This document shows positions 63,101-64,000 of a DNA stretch of 64,000 nt, one piece after another. The stretch is from Acidithiobacillus marinus. GTDB lineage: Bacteria; Pseudomonadota; Gammaproteobacteria; Acidithiobacillales; Acidithiobacillaceae. The stretch covers positions 1 through 64,000 of the forward strand of contig NZ_MXAV01000034.1 of NCBI RefSeq assembly GCF_002847505.1, written 5' to 3'. Below the pieces are notes generated by a model. It searched no databases, was not told the origin of the DNA, and saw only the letters and a program-made list of their open reading frames with translations. The translations under genes were made by a program, and so were the position numbers. Position 1 is the first letter of the stretch. Each line of letters starts with the position of its first letter.

Positions 63101-64000
63101 TCAATTGTGAATGTAGTCCAAAGGATTGACGGGGTGCCCGCCATTGCGGATCTCGAAGTACAGGCCATCATTCCCCAGTTCGCCGCCACTACCTACAGTA
63201 CCAACCTGATGCCCAGCCGCGATTTGTTCGCCGACGTGGGCATCGGTAGAACCCAGATGCCCATAAATACTGAGCAGGCTATGACCAATCTGGACGATCA
63301 CAATCTGTCCATAACCTCTGAGGGGCCCTGCATACAGTACCATGCCCGGGGCGATGGCACGAACCGGCGTGCCTTGTGCAGCCTGAAAAGTAATGCCCTG
63401 CCAGTCCAGCCCACCGCTTACGCGCGGACTGCCATAGCGGGCGGTAATGGGACCGTTGACGGGGGCGGGATAGCGGCCATGACCGATGATCGGGGTGCTC
63501 GGAGGAGGCTGGCCCGCACTGGGGGCGGGGCTTGGTACAGGGGGCGCTGGCACGGTGCTGATCTTCGGAGGGCGCACGATCGTGGTCGGGGGAGCCGCAT
63601 TTTCGGCTGCGCGCTGGACTTGCTCGGCGCGCTTTTCTTCCTGGGCTTTTTGTGCGGCCGCACGTCGTTCTGCCGCCAGGCGGCGCTGCTTTGCGGCGCG
63701 TGCTTCGGCGGCTGCCCGGGCTCTGGCGGCAGCCGCCCGTGCCGCCGCTTCAGCAGCCGCCTTGCGCTGGGCTTCGGCAACTGCTTCCTGATGCCGGAAT
63801 TGGACCACCAGCCGACTTACCAGGCCATTGAGTATGTTGGCATTGGCCTGTAACTCGGCAATTTTGGCCTTATCCCTGGCGATCCGATCCGACAGTTGAT
63901 TTTCCAGGGTGGCATGTTGCTGGCGCTGCTGGTTCAGAGTGTTTTCCTGGGCCTGGATTTGTGCGGCGAGTTTGACCAGACCCGCTTCGCGTTGTTCTAC
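63101..64000 (-). CDS. envC: Murein hydrolase activator EnvC-like protein, 5' end outside window
   Basis: The C-terminal 299 residues of an exported coiled-coil protein with a LytM (M23) domain; the frame is open at the right edge. The visible N-terminal part is a coiled coil (QRQQHATLENQLSDRIARD, later an Ala/Arg-rich run AEAQRKAAAEAAARAAAARA), followed by a Pro-rich linker and the LytM domain from about 95 residues before the end (ITARYGSPRVSGGLDWQG). The metal-binding His of the first motif is missing (GGLDWQG in place of H-x-G-x-D) and the last HxH reads YFEIRN, so the domain is not a hydrolase itself and should activate amidases, as EnvC does. It lies upstream of ctpA, as in many proteobacteria. 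Confidence 0.88.
   Translation of the reverse strand, partial: VEQREAGLVKLAAQIQAQENTLNQQRQQHATLENQLSDRIARDKAKIAELQANANILNGLVSRLVVQFRHQEAVAEAQRKAAAEAAARAAAARARAAAEARAAKQRRLAAERRAAAQKAQEEKRAEQVQRAAENAAPPTTIVRPPKISTVPAPPVPSPAPSAGQPPPSTPIIGHGRYPAPVNGPITARYGSPRVSGGLDWQGITFQAAQGTPVRAIAPGMVLYAGPLRGYGQIVIVQIGHSLLSIYGHLGSTDAHVGEQIAAGHQVGTVGSGGELGNDGLYFEIRNGGHPVNPLDYIHN

Noticed and set aside
1-64000. CRISPR arrays, tRNA or rRNA genes
   Set aside because: No regularly spaced repeats and no cloverleaf or rRNA-like segments were recognised on either strand; a tRNA scan would settle this.

Overview
The window reads as chromosomal DNA of a gammaproteobacterial or acidithiobacillial chemolithotroph, most likely an Acidithiobacillus relative. 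This is inferred from a lone sHdrA-type flavoprotein of sulfur oxidation, many iron/sulfur-bacterium style neighbourhoods, the gene orders surE-pcm-rpoS and recJ/prfB-lysS, and moderate-to-high GC with compact, overlapping operons. No database search was possible, so all names rest on motifs, lengths and gene order read directly from the sequence.

Region 1 (1-15.6 kb) is an accessory lipid and apparent light-sensing region. An ISL3-family element at the left edge has cut into an FAD amine-oxidase-like gene. Its remaining 3' part heads an overlapping operon (DUF1365, cyclopropane/methyl fatty acid synthase, chalcone-isomerase-like, MFS transporter, DUF3833 lipoprotein). Facing it is an operon with a full-length photoactive-yellow-protein-like PAS protein (Cys69, Glu46, Tyr94, Phe96 and Tyr98 kept in register), a 104-residue unknown and a short AMP-forming acyl ligase of the kind that activates p-coumarate for PYP, followed by an APC permease. 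Divergent from it is a LitR/CarH-like MerR regulator that has lost the B12-ligand histidines, with an 18-bp-period direct repeat in its promoter. An orphan shdrA gene, a 2.05-kb insertion sequence, a second DUF3833 gene and two SDR genes follow. I read this as a candidate PYP/LitR photoregulatory module controlling lipid modification, which is the main novelty of the window.

Region 2 (15.8-28.6 kb) is core metabolism: a CDF metal exporter, NtrC/sigma-54-controlled glnA, a DUF4124 protein, surE-pcm-rpoS (no nlpD), an Mth938-like protein, alaC-hom-thrC, a COG4255-like protein and recJ.

Region 3 (28.7-41.0 kb) is a defence island placed between recJ and prfB, genes that are neighbours in many proteobacteria: hsdR, a KilA-N protein, hsdM, hsdS, then a Septu-like AAA ATPase plus HNH nuclease pair. 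The ATPase gene is split by a second copy of the same 2.05-kb insertion sequence. Removing that element with one target duplication restores the frame. The element's transposase joins a DruA-like DUF4338 domain to an ISAs1-type DDE transposase and carries the same +1 frameshift in both copies.

Region 4 (41.0-64.0 kb) is again core: prfB with its classical programmed frameshift, lysS, lolC-lolD, DUF2062, comEC (with a degenerate C-terminal domain), exbB-exbD, a DUF374 acyltransferase, a KdtA-like protein, lpxK-Trm112-kdsB, ppa, a small unknown, a 1-Cys peroxiredoxin, a class I amidotransferase, selO, clpA-clpS, a parvulin, a DJ-1 protein, ctpA and the start-truncated envC. I saw no tRNA, rRNA or CRISPR array, and no gene-free stretch longer than about 300 bases other than insertion-sequence ends.
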